A stretch of 64,000 nt of DNA, from assembly GCA_017163975.1 (NCBI GenBank), contig JAFFSR010000353.1:526001-590000 (forward strand), written 5' to 3'. A program made the translations under genes and the position numbers. A model generated the notes under the pieces. The model worked only from the letters and a program-made list of their open reading frames with translations, did not search any database and was not told where the DNA came from. The DNA is from Anastatus disparis. Lineage: Eukaryota; Arthropoda; Insecta; Hymenoptera; Eupelmidae. Below are positions 13,419-26,688 of this stretch, piece after piece; the first letter of the stretch is position 1; every line of letters starts with the position of its first letter.

Positions 13419-14012
13419 TGTTTCGTTTTCACGTTATTGATTTATTATATTGTGGGTATCTTTTTATCACGACTAAGCTTGGTAAATCCAATTAGTCAAT
13501 TTGTGTGAAGGTAATTAATTTAATAAGATGATAATTAAAATAAACTGATAGATTTATTATTACGTTATTCGCGAGAGAGAAATGTCTACTGTACTACTGA
13601 TGTAAAATTGCTGATACGTCCTCGCTGCGTCGATCGTGGATTCGTGCTTCTCTATGCTCTGGTTGGGTTCTAGTAGTCTACATCTTTCTTGGTGCTCTAG
13701 TGCCTCGTAGCCTAGTAGGCCGCGGCGTGGTTCGTCCGGTCGTATTTATACTTGCTGGATTCGTTGTTTCCCACTTCTCTATTCTTCTATAAGTTTCTAC
13801 CTCGTATCTTCTGTTTTTCTATGCTTTACTTTGTTCGTTCTCTACAGTTCTTAACTTGTCGGCTGATCCGTCATCATTTCTTTCGATCACGAGTTGTTGC
13901 TAGCTGGTTTCAGACGTCTAGTCAGCGCTTTCTTACTGGCTTATTCATTTAGTTTAATATATTTCTTATACTTCTACGTTTTATTATTTTCTAGAATATT
14001 CCACCCGTAACA
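13419..14012 (-). repeat. LTR family B: left (3') LTR of the large element
   Basis: 594 bp, with TGTTTCG/CGTAACA ends (one changed base at the left end). It aligns over its whole length with the split LTR at 27,540-29,856 and the solo LTR at 32,219-32,770, sharing for example the TCGTGGATTCGTGCTTCT segment and the TTCTAGAATATTCCACCC end. Confidence 0.85.
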
Positions 14013-14907
14013 CGTCTGAGGCCGCGGTATCGACGTCCTTGTCGATTAAAAACTAATACTGAAAAATTTTTGTTTTTTTTACTCTATACAATTATTGAGT
14101 ATGCCTAATCTACATATTCGTGTGTAACTGTTACTATCTCTTGTGTAGAGTTGTGTAGTGTACCTAACGATTACAAATCTATCCTATATCTCTCTCTCTT
14201 TCTCTCAGCGTAAGAAGCGCCACGCACGATTTTCTGCTCCTGCTATACACGCTTTTTTTAACCATTTTTTGCACTCTTAAGAGTGCATTTTTTTGCAGGA
14301 AGCCGACTAGGAACGAGTCCTGCAAGCTCTGACTACAACTTTGCTGCATTTCTGCTGCATTTTGGGACTCTGGGCGACTTTCTTTTTTCGCATTATTTCA
14401 CGGCCATTTTTGTCTCTGCTGCTGCGCTGACTGCCTGTCTTGCTGCTTTGCTCTGTTTTTCGTTCTTTTATTCCTTCTGTGGTGCGGACTCAGTGAAGTG
14501 CATTTGTAGTGTAGTGCTTTTTGTGTTACTGAGTGGTGGCGTTCCTTGTTGAGTGCATCGTATTGTGCATTTTTTTCTCCTGTTTGCTATCTCTGTTGTG
14601 GCGCCAAAAACTTCCATCTCTTTTCCACGCATTGTCGGCGTGTTATTTTTATTTTTATCTATCTTTTTCTCACACATGCTTTGGTGCTGCCATCGCACCT
14701 TGTCTAATTTGCTTCTATTCGCCTCTGAGCGTCGTCAGCTGTTATACTGCTCTCTGTTTAGTACCTTTGCCGTCATCTCTTGTTCGCTCAACGTACTGTA
14801 CTAAATATACTTTTATCTCTCTATCTTATCTACATTTATATCACTGTGTAATCCAGTATTAAGGTTTTTCTCCACTGCTTTTTTACTTCTCTGCTGCTTA
14901 TACATTA
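14013..14907. other. Non-coding segment between the LTR and the MITE
   Basis: It begins CGTCTGAGGCCGCGG directly after the LTR. A very similar word recurs at about 25,024 and 25,105, which may mark the end of the retrotransposon interior. The rest is T-rich with short open frames and may include the 5' untranslated region of LINE copy 2. No gene is supported. Confidence 0.4.
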
Positions 14908-15318
14908 TTAACGGCATGTCGGAGCTGCAGTAATCGAGTTTTGCTTTTTTTATTATATCGATATCTTTTTAAATTCTTAAATTAAACAAATATAATGACT
15001 TGTCCGCACTAAAGTTATATTAGTACAATAATTTTTATTAAAATGAAAAATCATTTGGACTTGTTATTTTTTTATGAGCTTGGATTGGAAATTAGATATC
15101 AAACTCGACAAACCTAACCTTAACATACGATATATTAAAAGTTTTTATTATAACTTTGTATGTATAATATTTTAGTGGTTTTCTTGAGTTGTCCGCACTA
15201 GAGTTTAATCTTACAAATTTTTTCTTTATAGCAAAAAAACTCAATTAAACGCATCGTTTATTCATAAGTTAAGATTGGAAATATTATTAGAAGGCGAACA
15301 GCTTCGTCATGCTCTTAA
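14908..15318 (+). mobile_element. TTAA MITE (family M1), copy 1
   Basis: TTAA lies at both ends (14,908-14,911 and 15,315-15,318), with imperfect inverted ends CGGCATGTCGGAGCTG and GAGCATGACGAAGCTG. The second copy, in reverse orientation at 32,082-33,059, matches along the length once its LTR insertion is removed. A TTAA target is typical of piggyBac-type elements (family knowledge). It has no coding capacity. Confidence 0.85.
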
Positions 15319-15461
15319 CGCTTGTTCTTTGTGAAATCCACTATTAAGGTTGGTTAACACTTTACTCTTTTTCTTTTTACTCTACTCTTTATACTTTTCT
15401 CTTGTTATTACTCAACTGAAGTAAAGGTTATTCTCCATTTGCTTCTGCACTACAGTTCACA

Positions 15462-16748
15462 ATGCCTAATCAGCGTTTTCTTTGTAGCAGAGCTTTCACT
15501 CACACATCCAAACCTCAAGTCTGTGCGCGATGTAAAAATTTCTTCCACAGTACATGTAATAAGCTTAATAATGTCCGTCACTTCAAATAAACTGTGAAGG
15601 TGTGTAATGGTTGTATTGCTGCTTCTAATCTGGATTGCTCGCGCACTCGCTCCAATTCTGTAGGCTCTGTTTCTGGACTTTCTTTTTTACCATTTACTTC
15701 CTCTTCTGCTGCTAAGTCACCTGCTTCTGCTGCTCCTCCATCGTTGGCACAGCGTTCTGATGACGCTCTGGCGTCAATTCTTTCTAAGATGGAGAAACTT
15801 GATAAACTTGATGTCCTGGAGGTGAAGGTGAACAAGCTGGATGTCATGGATGAGAAGATTACTGCCATCGGCGCGAAGTTTTCTGCTTTTGATGCCAGGC
15901 TTGTTGCACTTTAGGATCGTGTGGGTACACTATCTTTCTCTATCGAGGAGCGCTTTGCTGCCTGTGATGCTGGAGTTGATCGAGTCTTTGCCGATCATCA
16001 TGAGCTTTTGAAGAGGCTAGAGAGCGCACCTGTGGAGACACCTAATTCATCTGTCCTTGAGCCTGTGTCTGGTAAGCTTCAGGAGTTGGAGACCTTGAAT
16101 AGGTTTTTTTTGCAGCGATGCGAGGCATTGTCAGCGCAGCAATCACGCCTTGAGCGTGCTTCTGATCTGGTGCTCAGAGAGCTGGTGCCCGAAGAACTCA
16201 AAGACCTCAAGTCTGGAGCTTTCGCTGTACTGGCCACTCTAGATTCTAGTCTCTCTTTAACAGATATAACTTCTGTCCGTCCGCTTCGGCGATCCAGGGT
16301 CTCGAATGATGCTGCTGTTGATGATGCATCTGTGGAGATTGCATCTGAACAACAACGTGTTTCAACGTCTGAAGTTCCTCTTTTGGTCTCCTTAAAGTCA
16401 CCTTCGCTCGCGAGGTCTATCATCGCAGCTAAAATCAGGTTGGGTAATTTGCACACTACTAAAATCAAGGAGCACCTTCTCCATGGGCTTAAACTGGTCG
16501 ATATTCTCACCTTTGAATTCATCAATCTAAATGAGTTTCTGCCCTCTGCTCTGTACCAATTGAAACTCCATGCGCTAATCAAGTCCAAGGATGAGTGTTC
16601 TGATTTTATTACTTTTGTGAGAGATGGTAAGCTGTTTGTCCGCAAGAAGAAGAGTGGTATTCCTATCCGCATTACCACTGATGCGGATTTGGATGCTTTT
16701 TTTGCGAAGATTTTTCAGGCTCCTACCAGCAATCTGACAACGTCTTAG
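15462..16748 (+). pseudogene. LINE copy 2 ORF1: PHD-like zinc finger and coiled-coil protein
   Basis: I place the start at the ATG at 15,462. From there one frame runs to the TAG at 16,748, interrupted by stops at 15,588-15,590 and 15,912-15,914. The N-terminus has a zinc-binding pattern, CARC, then HSTC, then CNGC, like the PHD-type finger in ORF1 of CR1-group LINEs. A coiled coil rich in K/L/D heptads follows (about residues 105-150), then a C-terminal block shared with copy 1 (VRPLRRS, PLLVSLKS, NEFLPSALYQLKL, VRDGKLFVRKK). Such proteins bind the element RNA. The two stops make this copy non-functional as read. Confidence 0.8.
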
Positions 16749-16849
16749 CTTGTGATGCTGAGGTAAGTGCATTCTCTTTTCAATCGCGCCTAACACTCTA
16801 CTCTCTACTAACAACATAGCTGCATCTGCCAATAATCACCACTATACTG

Positions 16850-19696
16850 CTAAGGATGGTCTAAGGTTTTGTCATTTCAATGCTAACTCCATCAGAGAAC
16901 ACAGTGAGATGATTAGGCTCTTTCTGGCTTCTCGCCCTTACTTCCACGTGATGGCTGTGACCAAAAGCGAATTATGCCAGATTGTTGGTGACTCTTTGAT
17001 TGCTTTGGATGACTATGCTCTTTATAGGCAGGACCACAATACCAGGAGGTGGTGGCGTTGCCTTATTTATTCATAATTCTCTTTCTTCAAAGCGCTTATG
17101 TTCCTTCAAGGAAAGATGGTGTGGTAAGCCTGGTTTACCAAAATATTTATTCTGCAAAGTCGATTCTAACGACTTAACTTCGCCTGTTTTTGTTGGTGTC
17201 GTCTACAGGCCCCTACATGCTCCGTTTTTGTTAAACACAGATTTTTTTCCCGACTTAACTTCTTTCATTCATAATTACAGTACTAAGGTTATTCTGGGCG
17301 ACTTTAAAATTAACTTATGTACTGATTCTGATGATTCTGTGTTTCTTAGGAGTTTGATTATTGAAAATGCTCTATTTTCTGTGCCATATGGACCAACTCA
17401 CCACACCTTTACTTCTGATACATGGCTCGACTTGTGCTTTGTTGATGCGAATAACTTGCTGCTTGACTACTGGAAGACTGATGTTCCATTCATCGACGGA
17501 CATGACTTCATTGCAGCTACTGTTCAGTCATCTCTCTCTAAGCCTTTGCTCAATGACTTTAGCTTTCGTGATTACAGTTCCGTTGATAATGCTGTTCTCC
17601 TAGATTACTTTCGTTCACTGAATTGTTCCGTGTGTGGCGGCGATTCCTCCCTGTCAGATCGCCTTGAATGTCTCTATCACCATCTGAATGAGGCAGTTGC
17701 ACTATTTGTGCCTCTCAGGAGGGTCCGTCAGGGGGAGCGTCGTCGACCGTGATTTACTGCTGAGTATCATCATCTGATACGAGAGAGGGGTCGGCTGTAC
17801 AGACGCTATAAACGCTCAAAACTACATGCTGATTTATTTTGCTACAGGGTTGCTCGTGATCAGGCTCATGAGCGCATTGAATCGGCTAAACTGCTCTACT
17901 ACTATAACAGACTATCTGGTATCACTGACTCTCAACTGATCTGGATGGAGCTCAGGAACCTTGGTATATGCTCTAGGGGTGATAGATCCGGTCATACTTT
18001 TTCTATTGATGAACTTAATGAATACTTTGGTGGGATCACGTTTGATCCTTTGGTACATTCTATCTCTGCTTACTTAAAGTCTTTATCTGTAGATGAACCT
18101 TTTACACCCTTGTTCAAATTCAATGATGTTACTTTGGATGAGGTTGAAATGGCTATTAGACATTTTAATTCTCAAGCTAGAGGATTTGACGCTATCCCCC
18201 AATCTATCATAAAATCTGCATTTCCTATCATTAGCCCTCAGCTCTGTCACATTTATAATGATTCGCTGCGTGAGTGCGTTTTTCCTTCTTGTTGGAAGAC
18301 CTCGCTGGTCACTACGATCAACAAGGTCTCTTCCCCGTGCACCATGGGTGATATACGACCCATCTCTTTGTTGTCTTTTATGTCCAAGGTTCTTGAGCGC
18401 TTTGTTTATGATCAATTGTACAATTGCTTGACAACTAGACGGTTACTAGACGCATATCAGACTGGTTTTGGAGCTGGCCACAGCACTCAGACTGCTCTAC
18501 TTAAATTGATGGAGGACATTAGACTTAATATGGACAGTTGGTACGTTACGATGCTCCTGTTATTCGACTTCAGCAAGGCATTCGATACGGTGTGCCATGT
18601 CACCTTACTTCGGAAACTGCATTCGCTCGATATTTCGCACACCGTTATCAGGTGGATCGGCTCTTATCTCTCTGATCGTCGTCAATCTGTCATTGATACT
18701 GTTGGTAGGTCATCAGCTTTTGTCTGTCTTAACACTGGTGTTCCTCAGGGCTCTGTTCTGGGTCCTCTGCTGTTCTGTATCTATATCAATGACATCTCTT
18801 CTGCCTTCCATCTGAATATTCAGCATCTCTTATATGCTGATGATTTGCAACTATATGTGCACTTTCCGATTGCTGAGTTTGATCATTATACTTCACTAAT
18901 GAGTAAACATGCTTCCTTTGTCGCAGATTGGGCATCCAGCAATCACCTCGAGTTGAATATTAACAAGACTAAAGCAATCATAATCGGCTCTTATTATTAC
19001 ATCAATATTCTAACCTCCATGCCGGTTACTGGTATCTGCATCAATAATGAGACAATCAGGTTTGAGTCATCTGTTTGTAATTTGGGCGTGTATCTTGACA
19101 ACAAGCTGAATTAGAAGGAGCATATCACACATATGTGTAATAGGTCGTTTTCTCTCCTCTATCGACTTAATTTCTTTAGACAGAGCACTACTTTTGCTCT
19201 ACGTAAGCACCTTCTTTTAACACTGCTGCTTCCGATTCTTGACTATTGTTGACTCGTGTTTACTGACCTTCCTTCTGAACTCGACCTTAGACTTCAGAGG
19301 ATCATCAACGCTGGTATACATTACATCTATGGTGATGGTAGGTGCGAGCACATCTCTCCTTATAGGCTCTCTCTGGGTTGGTTATCTACTGCAGGTAGAA
19401 GGAACTACTTTGCCTCTACTTTTCTTTTCAAAATGTTTTTATCATGTTCACCTTCATATCTATTTTCTAGGTATCAGTGCAACCGGCCTGTTGGGGCTCT
19501 GAGTGGAGATGTGAGGGCATTGACCATTCCTCATTCTTTCACCGAATACCATCAACGCTTATTCACTGTTTCATCCTCGCGACTATGGAATGAACTTCCA
19601 TCGTCGCTTAGGACTTCATCTTCACTTTCATCTTTCAAGTCGACCTCACATGCGCACTTCCTCTCTCAAGAATTTAGACCTCTGTTTCCAGATTAA
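16850..19696 (+). pseudogene. LINE copy 2 ORF2: endonuclease and reverse transcriptase, few disruptions
   Basis: The endonuclease domain opens near 16,860 (RFCHFNANSIR). One base-level frameshift lies near 17,045, after which frame 17,000-19,696 holds VVYRPLHAP, GDFKIN, TSDTWLDL and DGHDF. The reverse transcriptase has FDFSKAFDTV (near 18,565), NTGVPQGSVLGPLLF (near 18,730) and an intact YADD (near 18,835), then a C-terminal domain with SLGWLSTAGRRNYF. Stops interrupt this frame at 17,750-17,752, 19,112-19,114 and about 19,249. At the third stop, LINE copy 1 has a cysteine codon. Family role: nicks target DNA and copies the element RNA onto it. Confidence 0.9.
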
Positions 19697-19889
19697 GATT
19701 TTCTTCGCTTTTTTGTTTTTACTTTTTGGTTTTTTATTTTATTTGTATTTTTATTTTGTAGTTTATTTTTATTTATATTTTATTTTTATTTTTATTGGCT
19801 ATTATTGTTATTATCTATTGTAAACTTTATTTTTATTGTACAACATACTGTACATTAATAAATTAATTATCCATCTATCTATCTCTCTT

Positions 19890-22800
19890 TTAATATATTA
19901 ATATTTAGTTCTGTTACATATGGATTTTGTCGAAACAAAAAAATTTTTATTTTATTATTCTTCTTTGTTATGTCTTCAATAGTTTTCTATAATTTGGATA
20001 CTTTAGATGTTGACGTTGACACTCGTTAGTATCTGGTATATGGTTTGGCTCATTTCTTGAATGTGATGCACTTGTTTGTGTGTATGTACTCCTTTGGATC
20101 TGTATTTTTATCTGAAAACATTCTTTTCTGGTTAATTGTAGGGGACCCTCCATGGCTGGAGCCTTCCAAATTAAAATAATCAATTCCTAATGTATTCTTC
20201 TGGATTACATTTTATTTATGTAATATTAGTTTTATATTATAACCCCTGTATACCTGCAATACGTCAGTCAGGTAATGTTATTTCTTGAATTACGGTTATT
20301 ATTTAAATTTTTTTTTTGCTCATAGGGTTAAATTCGCGTGTAGTGGCTACTCGTCAATGTTTTTGGTGTTATCTTACTCTTGTTTATTTAACGTATTTTT
20401 ATAAATAATTTAATTAATAATGTTAATTATTAATTATAGATAATAATTCTTAGTGCTGTTTGTGGTGTACCCTTAGTTGTAAAATTAGGACCTATTATGA
20501 TTTTGATCCCGTTGTAAGATTTGAAACTATATGCTAATAAACAATTTATTATTTATGCTAGAATGTTTATAACCTGATACCAGAATTAAGGTATTTGTTT
20601 ACTAGTCTTATGTTTTTTTTTAAACAATTTAATTTGTTAATAATAATTATTAATGACGAAGTTGATTTTTGCTGGAATATTAGCTTGATGCTTAGTTGTA
20701 AAATTACAGCTTTGTTTGGTTTCGATTAAGTCATTAGGTTTTGAGATAATGGCTTATAAACAATTTATTGTTTATATGAAAATTGTTATAATATGATATT
20801 TGAATACCGATTTATTTATTAGGTATGATTAAATAGTTGCATTATTGTAATTCTTGAAATTCGATATAAACAATTTAATTTGTTAATGATAATTATTATT
20901 ATTTATTTTAATTTATATGTGGTTACAACCCTTGTGCTTAATTGTAAAATTACAGGTGGTTTTGCAATTGATAAGTTTATTAGTATTCGAGATGATAATT
21001 TATTAATTATTAACAGAAGTTTTTAATATTGAACCCGAAAGTCTATCCTTAATTAACAAATTAAGGTCAGGTAAGAGATTTTTATCTATGTAATTTCCCG
21101 AGATATTAGCATTTATTTATTAATTTACGACTTTCATATTTGGGCGGCTTTTTGTCTCTATATTGGTCCTATGTTATCCTGTGATGTGTGTGTGGTTTTA
21201 AACCATATTTCATGTTGTATTCGCATTTATTTATAATTTTTATTGATAAATTAATTAATTAATTAATACTTTTATTATTTAACTTAGATCACGTGTCGAT
21301 TCCATGTATTAACTTTTTAATTTTATTAATTAATTATGTGAACATTTAGATTTCATTTACATTCTGTTATATTAATAATTGTAAATGCGTTTAACCGTCT
21401 TAATTAATTTCCTCACTTCATGGCTATGTGCACACGTTCCATTCCTCTTTATGCGGATTTTCGTACGTTGCACACTTGATGGCACATGTATATGCCTCGT
21501 GTGATTGCATTAGTGATTGCCGAGTCGCCTATGTATGCTAGTACGTATACTCGCGCGTGGTTGTGTTAGAGATCGCCGTGTCACCTATGTATGCTAAAAC
21601 ATATACTCGCGCGTGGTTGTGTTTTCTTATGCACTCTATGCATATGGTATAGCTATAGCTTATAGTGTAGCTTGGAAGTTGCAGTTGTAATATATAACTT
21701 CTATTATTTTTTTGTTTCTCTTTGATTTTTAATTCCTTTCCCATAATTTATTGTAGAGTTCTTTTTTTGCGTATTTAAATTTGTTATTTATGTCATTTAA
21801 ATTATCTTTATTTTATATATGTATTAATAACTTATGCTTATTTAATGTGATTCTTAATATGCAGTATCATGTATCATTTTTATTTAACGCCTGTTTCTAT
21901 TAATTTATTTATTTGCATTAATTTTAATATAATATAATTATGTAAGGTTATATATATTATTTCAATTATTGTTCTATTTTCAATGTAGTTCTATGTATGA
22001 GGTTCACATATGTTATTTTTAATAACTTTTATACTCTTTGTATTAAATTTAATATGTAGTTTAATATAATTATATTTTTGTATTGGGTACTGTTTCTAAT
22101 TCCTAATGCTATTTAATTAATATAATCAACTATGTAGAGTTTATGTAGTATTAGTAATTACTTGTATTTGAATTTTATAAGTTAGCTTCAATACTTATAC
22201 AAATTGTATTTCAATGTTTAATTTTAGACTTATAGTATTTTTGTGTCTGCATATGTATACACATACATTTGCAATATCAATTTTTTTTTCATATCTATAT
22301 ATTTATAAAATATGCTTGTATACTAGTTTTCTTATTGTTACTTTTCCTTTTTTTTTTGCTTTAATCATTTTAATTTTGGTTTTCTTTTTCTTTAATATTA
22401 ATTTTATATTATTATAATTTCGTTTTAATAACAATTATTTTGATAATAATAACATTTCATTCAATATAAGTATTAGCTTCTGCTGTAATAATATTTTTGT
22501 ATTAATAATTGTATTACTGTAAACGCAAATTTTTGTTGCAGTAATAATAATTCTTTTTTTTTATAATAATTGTTTTTTGTTAATAATGATTCCTTTTCTT
22601 TATAATATTTTTTTTGCTCTCTTTTTTTTATTGTGATCATAATAATTTTTGTGATAATGATTGTTCTAATATTAATTTTTTTTGTAATAATAATTCTTTT
22701 TTTTTGTTTTGCTATCAATATATTGTCGGAGATCATGGTTCAAGATGGTTATGGTCGCCTTATTCTGTCTTATGACAAAACATTTATTTTTTTTACGTAG

Positions 22801-23188
22801 CTTTTTCTTATATGTTACAGTTGACGCTTGCTTATAATTATAATAATTATACTTAAACATTAAAATTTTTTTGTTCAATGTCAGCATTTCTAAAAAAAAT
22901 TTTTTTTTCAACATTATTCTTAAATTTATTAATTTGTGAAAAGTATTCTAAGATTTATTTTCGTTTATGCAAGTTTTCACTTGATTTTTCTTTACTTATT
23001 TGTTATAATCTATTCCTTCTTCTTGCATTATGCTGCTTTTTTTATTTATTTTTTTGTTTTTGCACAATATTCCTGTTTAAAATTTTTTTTGTTCTAATTA
23101 TTTATGTCTCTTTTCCTCTGGTTGTTGCTTTATGTATATACGTTTTCTTTTTACGTATACATCCTTTTAATTCTATTATTTTATGCTA
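19890..23188. other. Very AT-rich non-coding DNA with a ~220-245-bp degenerate repeat
   Basis: Between about 20,440 and 21,060 a unit recurs with GCTTAGTTGTAAAATTA at 20,472, 20,689 and 20,935 and ACAATTTATT(A/G)TTTAT between them. Another short duplication, GTATACTCGCGCGTGGTTGTGTT, is seen at about 21,543 and 21,602. The rest is A/T runs. All open frames here are low-complexity and I call none of them a gene. Confidence 0.55.
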
Positions 23189-23578
23189 TTAAGAGCAGGT
23201 CGTACATCTCTATCCTTTTCTAATCAAAGAATTTATTTTTTTGCAAAAACTAATAATTGTAGCAAAAAATAAGGAGATAGCCCCATCTCGTATAATAAAA
23301 AGGAAGATTTTCTTTGATGAGAAAAAATTATTTTTATCGATTCGTTTTGAAGAAAACCTTGAAAAACTTAAAAAATAAAGGTTAGGATGGACGATTCAGT
23401 TTTTCAAGGTTTTCTTAAAAACGAAGCGATAAAAATAATTTTTCCTCATAAAAGAAAATCTTCCTTTTTATTATACGAGATGGGACTTTCTTCTTATTTT
23501 TTGCTACAATTATTAATTTTTGTGAAAAAAATCAATTCTTTGATTAGAAAAGGACAGATATACTCGACCTCCTCTTAA
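23189..23578. mobile_element. Foldback MITE (family M2) with TTAA ends, copy 1
   Basis: The two halves are nearly perfect reverse complements. The outer ends read TTAAGAGCAGGTCG and CGACCTCCTCTTAA, and the arms carry TCCTTTTCTAATCAAAGAA, TCTCGTATAATAAAAAGGAA and GAAAACCTTGAAAAACT. The arms are about 170 bp and the RNA would form a long hairpin. TTAA is present at both ends as target duplication. A diverged relative lies at about 30,110-30,410. Confidence 0.85.
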
Positions 23579-25200
23579 TGTTTTTCTTTTTTTTCTATTA
23601 TTCTTACTACTCTCATTAATACTCCTATAACTAATCTTTTTATAGGATTTTTATAATAACCTTCATCAATGATTTATAATAATCCATTAATCGATGTATT
23701 TTCAGTTTATATATTAGTTTCATGTAATGTTTAACACACTGTTTCTACTTTCCTTTATTTTTGTTCGGCAAATTATTACCGTTTGTGTCGGACTTGTCAC
23801 GCACTCTTAGAGTGTGGAGCCGTATCACAAAGATCTTAGAATTCCACTTGTGGATCATTTTTATTGTAGAAAATGGACGAGTAGCACGTGTGCATCCTGT
23901 AACTATTTCTTGATTGCGTATGAGCAAGATGTACTTGCCATTCCACATTTTGTCTTAATAATATGTGTGTATTATTTTTCTATTTTTTTTGTTTCTTATT
24001 TTTCTTGAAGGTGTATTGTCGTAGATAGACGTCAGATTCGAGCACTTCGCACTCACATGCTCCATGGGATTGGACTGTGAATTGGACACGAACCAAACGT
24101 ATCAGAGACTTTTCTCTATGATCCTTAGGGTAGAAGGTTGATCGTGTTTTGCTTTTTGAGAGTTCTGTATTTCATCTTTTCTTAATTTTCGTTTTTTTTT
24201 ATTGTATATATTTATTTTTGATGTGCATAAGATTGTTGTCCTCTTTTTTGTTTATAATCATGATGATCAAGGTATTCTTATTTCCTTGATGCTAAGATTT
24301 AACTAGACTCTATGTGCTTTATGTTGGTCGATTTTTTTTTTTTATGATGCAAGGAGAAGGGGCATTAATAATTCTACATAACAAATTTAAATGGTTTTTT
24401 AAAATATATTTGTTATTAATTATATGGGTAAAATCTTGAATAAACGAAATATTTTTTATTTACATCTTATTGTATTTATTATTTTTTTCTTAATTCTTTT
24501 TAGAATTACTGACAATGATCATATAGATTGATAATAAATTTGTTTTACTACGTGTTAAAATGAACTTATGTGTAATATAAGTGCGAACCTTTCTCTCTTT
24601 TAACTTAATAATAATACTCATTAAGGCGTAATTTCTCTCTTTTTCTTTTCACTCTTTTATTTCTTTTTTTTTGCTTGCAATTTTATTTTATAATTATAAT
24701 AATGATTGTGTATTAGATATTTTATATATATTTATATATCATTTATTTTTCTATAATTTTTTTTTACATCAATTTCTTTCATGTATGTGTATACTTTTTG
24801 TATTTTATAAATTGCTGATTAAGACTTAGTCTGCATGTTATATGCATACATTGAAATACACTCTGTTATACTATGAACTAACTTATTTTCTGTCGTGGCT
24901 TTTAAACTTACTGCCATGTATATATATTTGTATGTTTGTAATGAATGACTTATGTGTAGGTAATTTTATTTTTTGTTTCCTTTTAGTTATTATTTTATTT
25001 TATAAATATTGTATCACCGTTGGCGTCTGAGGGCCGCGGAAAATTTTTTATTTTATTAATCCTATGATTATTAAATTATATTTTATTAATATTTTATGAT
25101 TTTCGGCGTCTGAGGGCCGTGGATAAAATTTTAATTTACTAATTTTATGTATTATTTATAGAATTTTATAGTTATTATCGATATTCTTTATCCATTTTCT
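23579..25200. other. AT-rich non-coding interior of the LTR element
   Basis: No gene was recognised. The word CGTCTGAGGGCCG(C/T)GG occurs twice (about 25,024 and 25,105) and resembles the bases just inside the left LTR at 14,013. This may mark a duplicated 3' end of the retrotransposon interior. A reverse transcriptase would be expected in this interval on the minus strand but none is visible. Confidence 0.45.
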
Positions 25201-25214
25201 CATGTTTTGGTTTA

Positions 25215-26339
25215 CTAAATGTGTTTTTCTTCTTTATTTAAATGCTTTGATATTTTGGATTCAATTTGTTTAAATACCTTTGCTGCTTTATTATTTTTTT
25301 CCTCGCTAGATATATGTAAAATTTGTGCACATAGCATCATTTTATTCGCTTCATTATTATTTATTCCTTTACTAATATTCATTTTAATCATTTCTTCATT
25401 ATACATTATATCTTTATTATTCATAATATTCTTGACTTCGCATGCATCCAACTTAACTTCTGGCGACTTTACTTCTATCGCACTTTCATCAATATTAATA
25501 CATATGGCATACGCTTTGCCTTCACTATTTTTGGCTTCAGAATTGCCAACTAAGATGCCCGATCCTGTATCTTGGAGCGGTCCGAATTCTATATCTTTAC
25601 TAATATCTTTGACACATGCATAATTAATTTGACTTGTATGAGGAGTGACAATAAAGCATTCTTCTTCAATAAATGGTATTATATTGTTATTTAATTCTAA
25701 GCATTTACGGGCGGCATTAACTTGCCCTTTATATTTATTAATCATATCCCAACCTATTAATCCGTCTGCAACTATTGGAAAATCATTTGGAACTAGTTGT
25801 ATTTCACATAATATATTATTCAAAAATAAATTTACCTGTTCTAATGACATACATTTACCTGGAATGACACCGTTTATTGTAACGATCTTATGTGGATTTA
25901 TATACATATGATTCGATATCACACTTGGTGGTTCTCTTGATCTCTCTATTGGAGTTCAGTTTGCAAAAATTATATTCGCAGGCAAGTAATGGTTGTCATA
26001 ACCCATGAAAATATCCTCATCATCGCCATAGTTATCCCATGTAGGTGCACCTCACATACCTTGAGGGTTATCTCCTTTATAATTGCCGCTATTACGGGGT
26101 GTATTAGGCTCCAGTGCTATTTGAATTTCGTTAGTCGTTCGAGTATTTACTTGCTCTTTTAGCGGAGAATGAATCGATACTTCGTGATCGAGTCCATGTC
26201 TTCTTTCATATTCATATATTTGCTGTAACATTCTTTCCCGTACTCTTCGATGGAACATATCTTCTTGTTGCTGGTTGGATAAGATTTTTAAGTTCTGAGA
26301 CTTTTTCGGCTTTGGTAAATACTTTGCGTGTAGTTCCAT
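25215..26339 (-). pseudogene. LTR-retrotransposon gag-end / protease-like reading frame
   Basis: One minus-strand frame runs from 26,339 to 25,215 with stops at 26,052-26,054 and near 25,960. The 25,922-25,215 part (235 codons) resembles the retropepsin region of Gypsy-type pol: a strand around VTINGVIPG, then LVPNDFPIVADGLIGWDMI, equivalent to the conserved C-terminal (I/L)xGxD segment of these proteases, then NNNIIPF. I do not see the catalytic D(T/S)G. The frame ends with an HLNKEEK-like linker, the segment that precedes reverse transcriptase in Gypsy elements, so the polymerase appears to be cut away just beyond. Family role: processing of Gag-Pol. This copy is dead. Confidence 0.6.
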
Positions 26340-26415
26340 TGTATTCTCGAGCTGCTACTTCGTCTGCCTTTTCCACCGCTTCGTCTTTTTTTTCAATGTA
26401 TTTGAGAGATATACT

Positions 26416-26688
26416 CTAGCTTCTCCTATAAATTTTTCGTCGTCTTGTTCTAATATGCTTGTCGCCGTATATTATTGCATTTAATTTTACGAATGCCAAC
26501 ACCATTAGACCTTTATTCTCGGAGTGTTGGATTGCACAATCTGCCAACGATAATGCATTTCGAAGCTCTAGGCGCTCATTCATGCGCGCTTCCTCTTCCG
26601 AGGTTCTCATAATTTGTTGAAGCGTTAATAGTGATACAAAACCCGCAGCTTCGTCACATTGATCCGGTTTATTCGTTTCTACAGACAT
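26416..26688 (-). pseudogene. Putative gag N-terminal fragment of the LTR element
   Basis: A 90-codon frame starts with a good ATG at 26,688, downstream of the leader. It is mostly helical and charged (QQIMRTSEEEARMNERLELR). It is followed, after a frameshift near 26,430 and an in-frame stop near 26,365, by the frame at 26,339. I infer gag from its position, first frame after the 5' LTR and leader, rather than from a recognised motif. There is no zinc knuckle. Confidence 0.4.

Larger units (their letters stand above)
15330..19889 (+). mobile_element. Non-LTR retrotransposon copy 2 (CR1/Jockey-like LINE), nearly complete
   Basis: ORF1 (15,462-16,748) and ORF2 (about 16,850-19,696) follow one another on the plus strand. 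The element ends with TTGTACAACATACTGTA and a (TATC)-like tail, as in LINE copy 1. The PHD-like finger plus coiled coil in ORF1, and the endonuclease/RT layout of ORF2, fit the CR1/Jockey group of LINEs. I have not placed it in a named clade. The catalytic YADD box is intact and only a few stops interrupt the frames, so it is younger than copy 1. It sits inside the large LTR element. Confidence 0.88.

Noticed and set aside
16079..16678. 199-codon minus-strand frame
   Set aside because: It is the antisense shadow of LINE copy 2 ORF1.
23700..24130. GC-richer patch that might be an exon
   Set aside because: The short frames differ on both strands and there are no paired splice signals.
25219..25623. 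134-codon plus-strand frame rich in I/L/S
   Set aside because: It is antisense to the protease-like frame, whose minus-strand reading matches a known arrangement.
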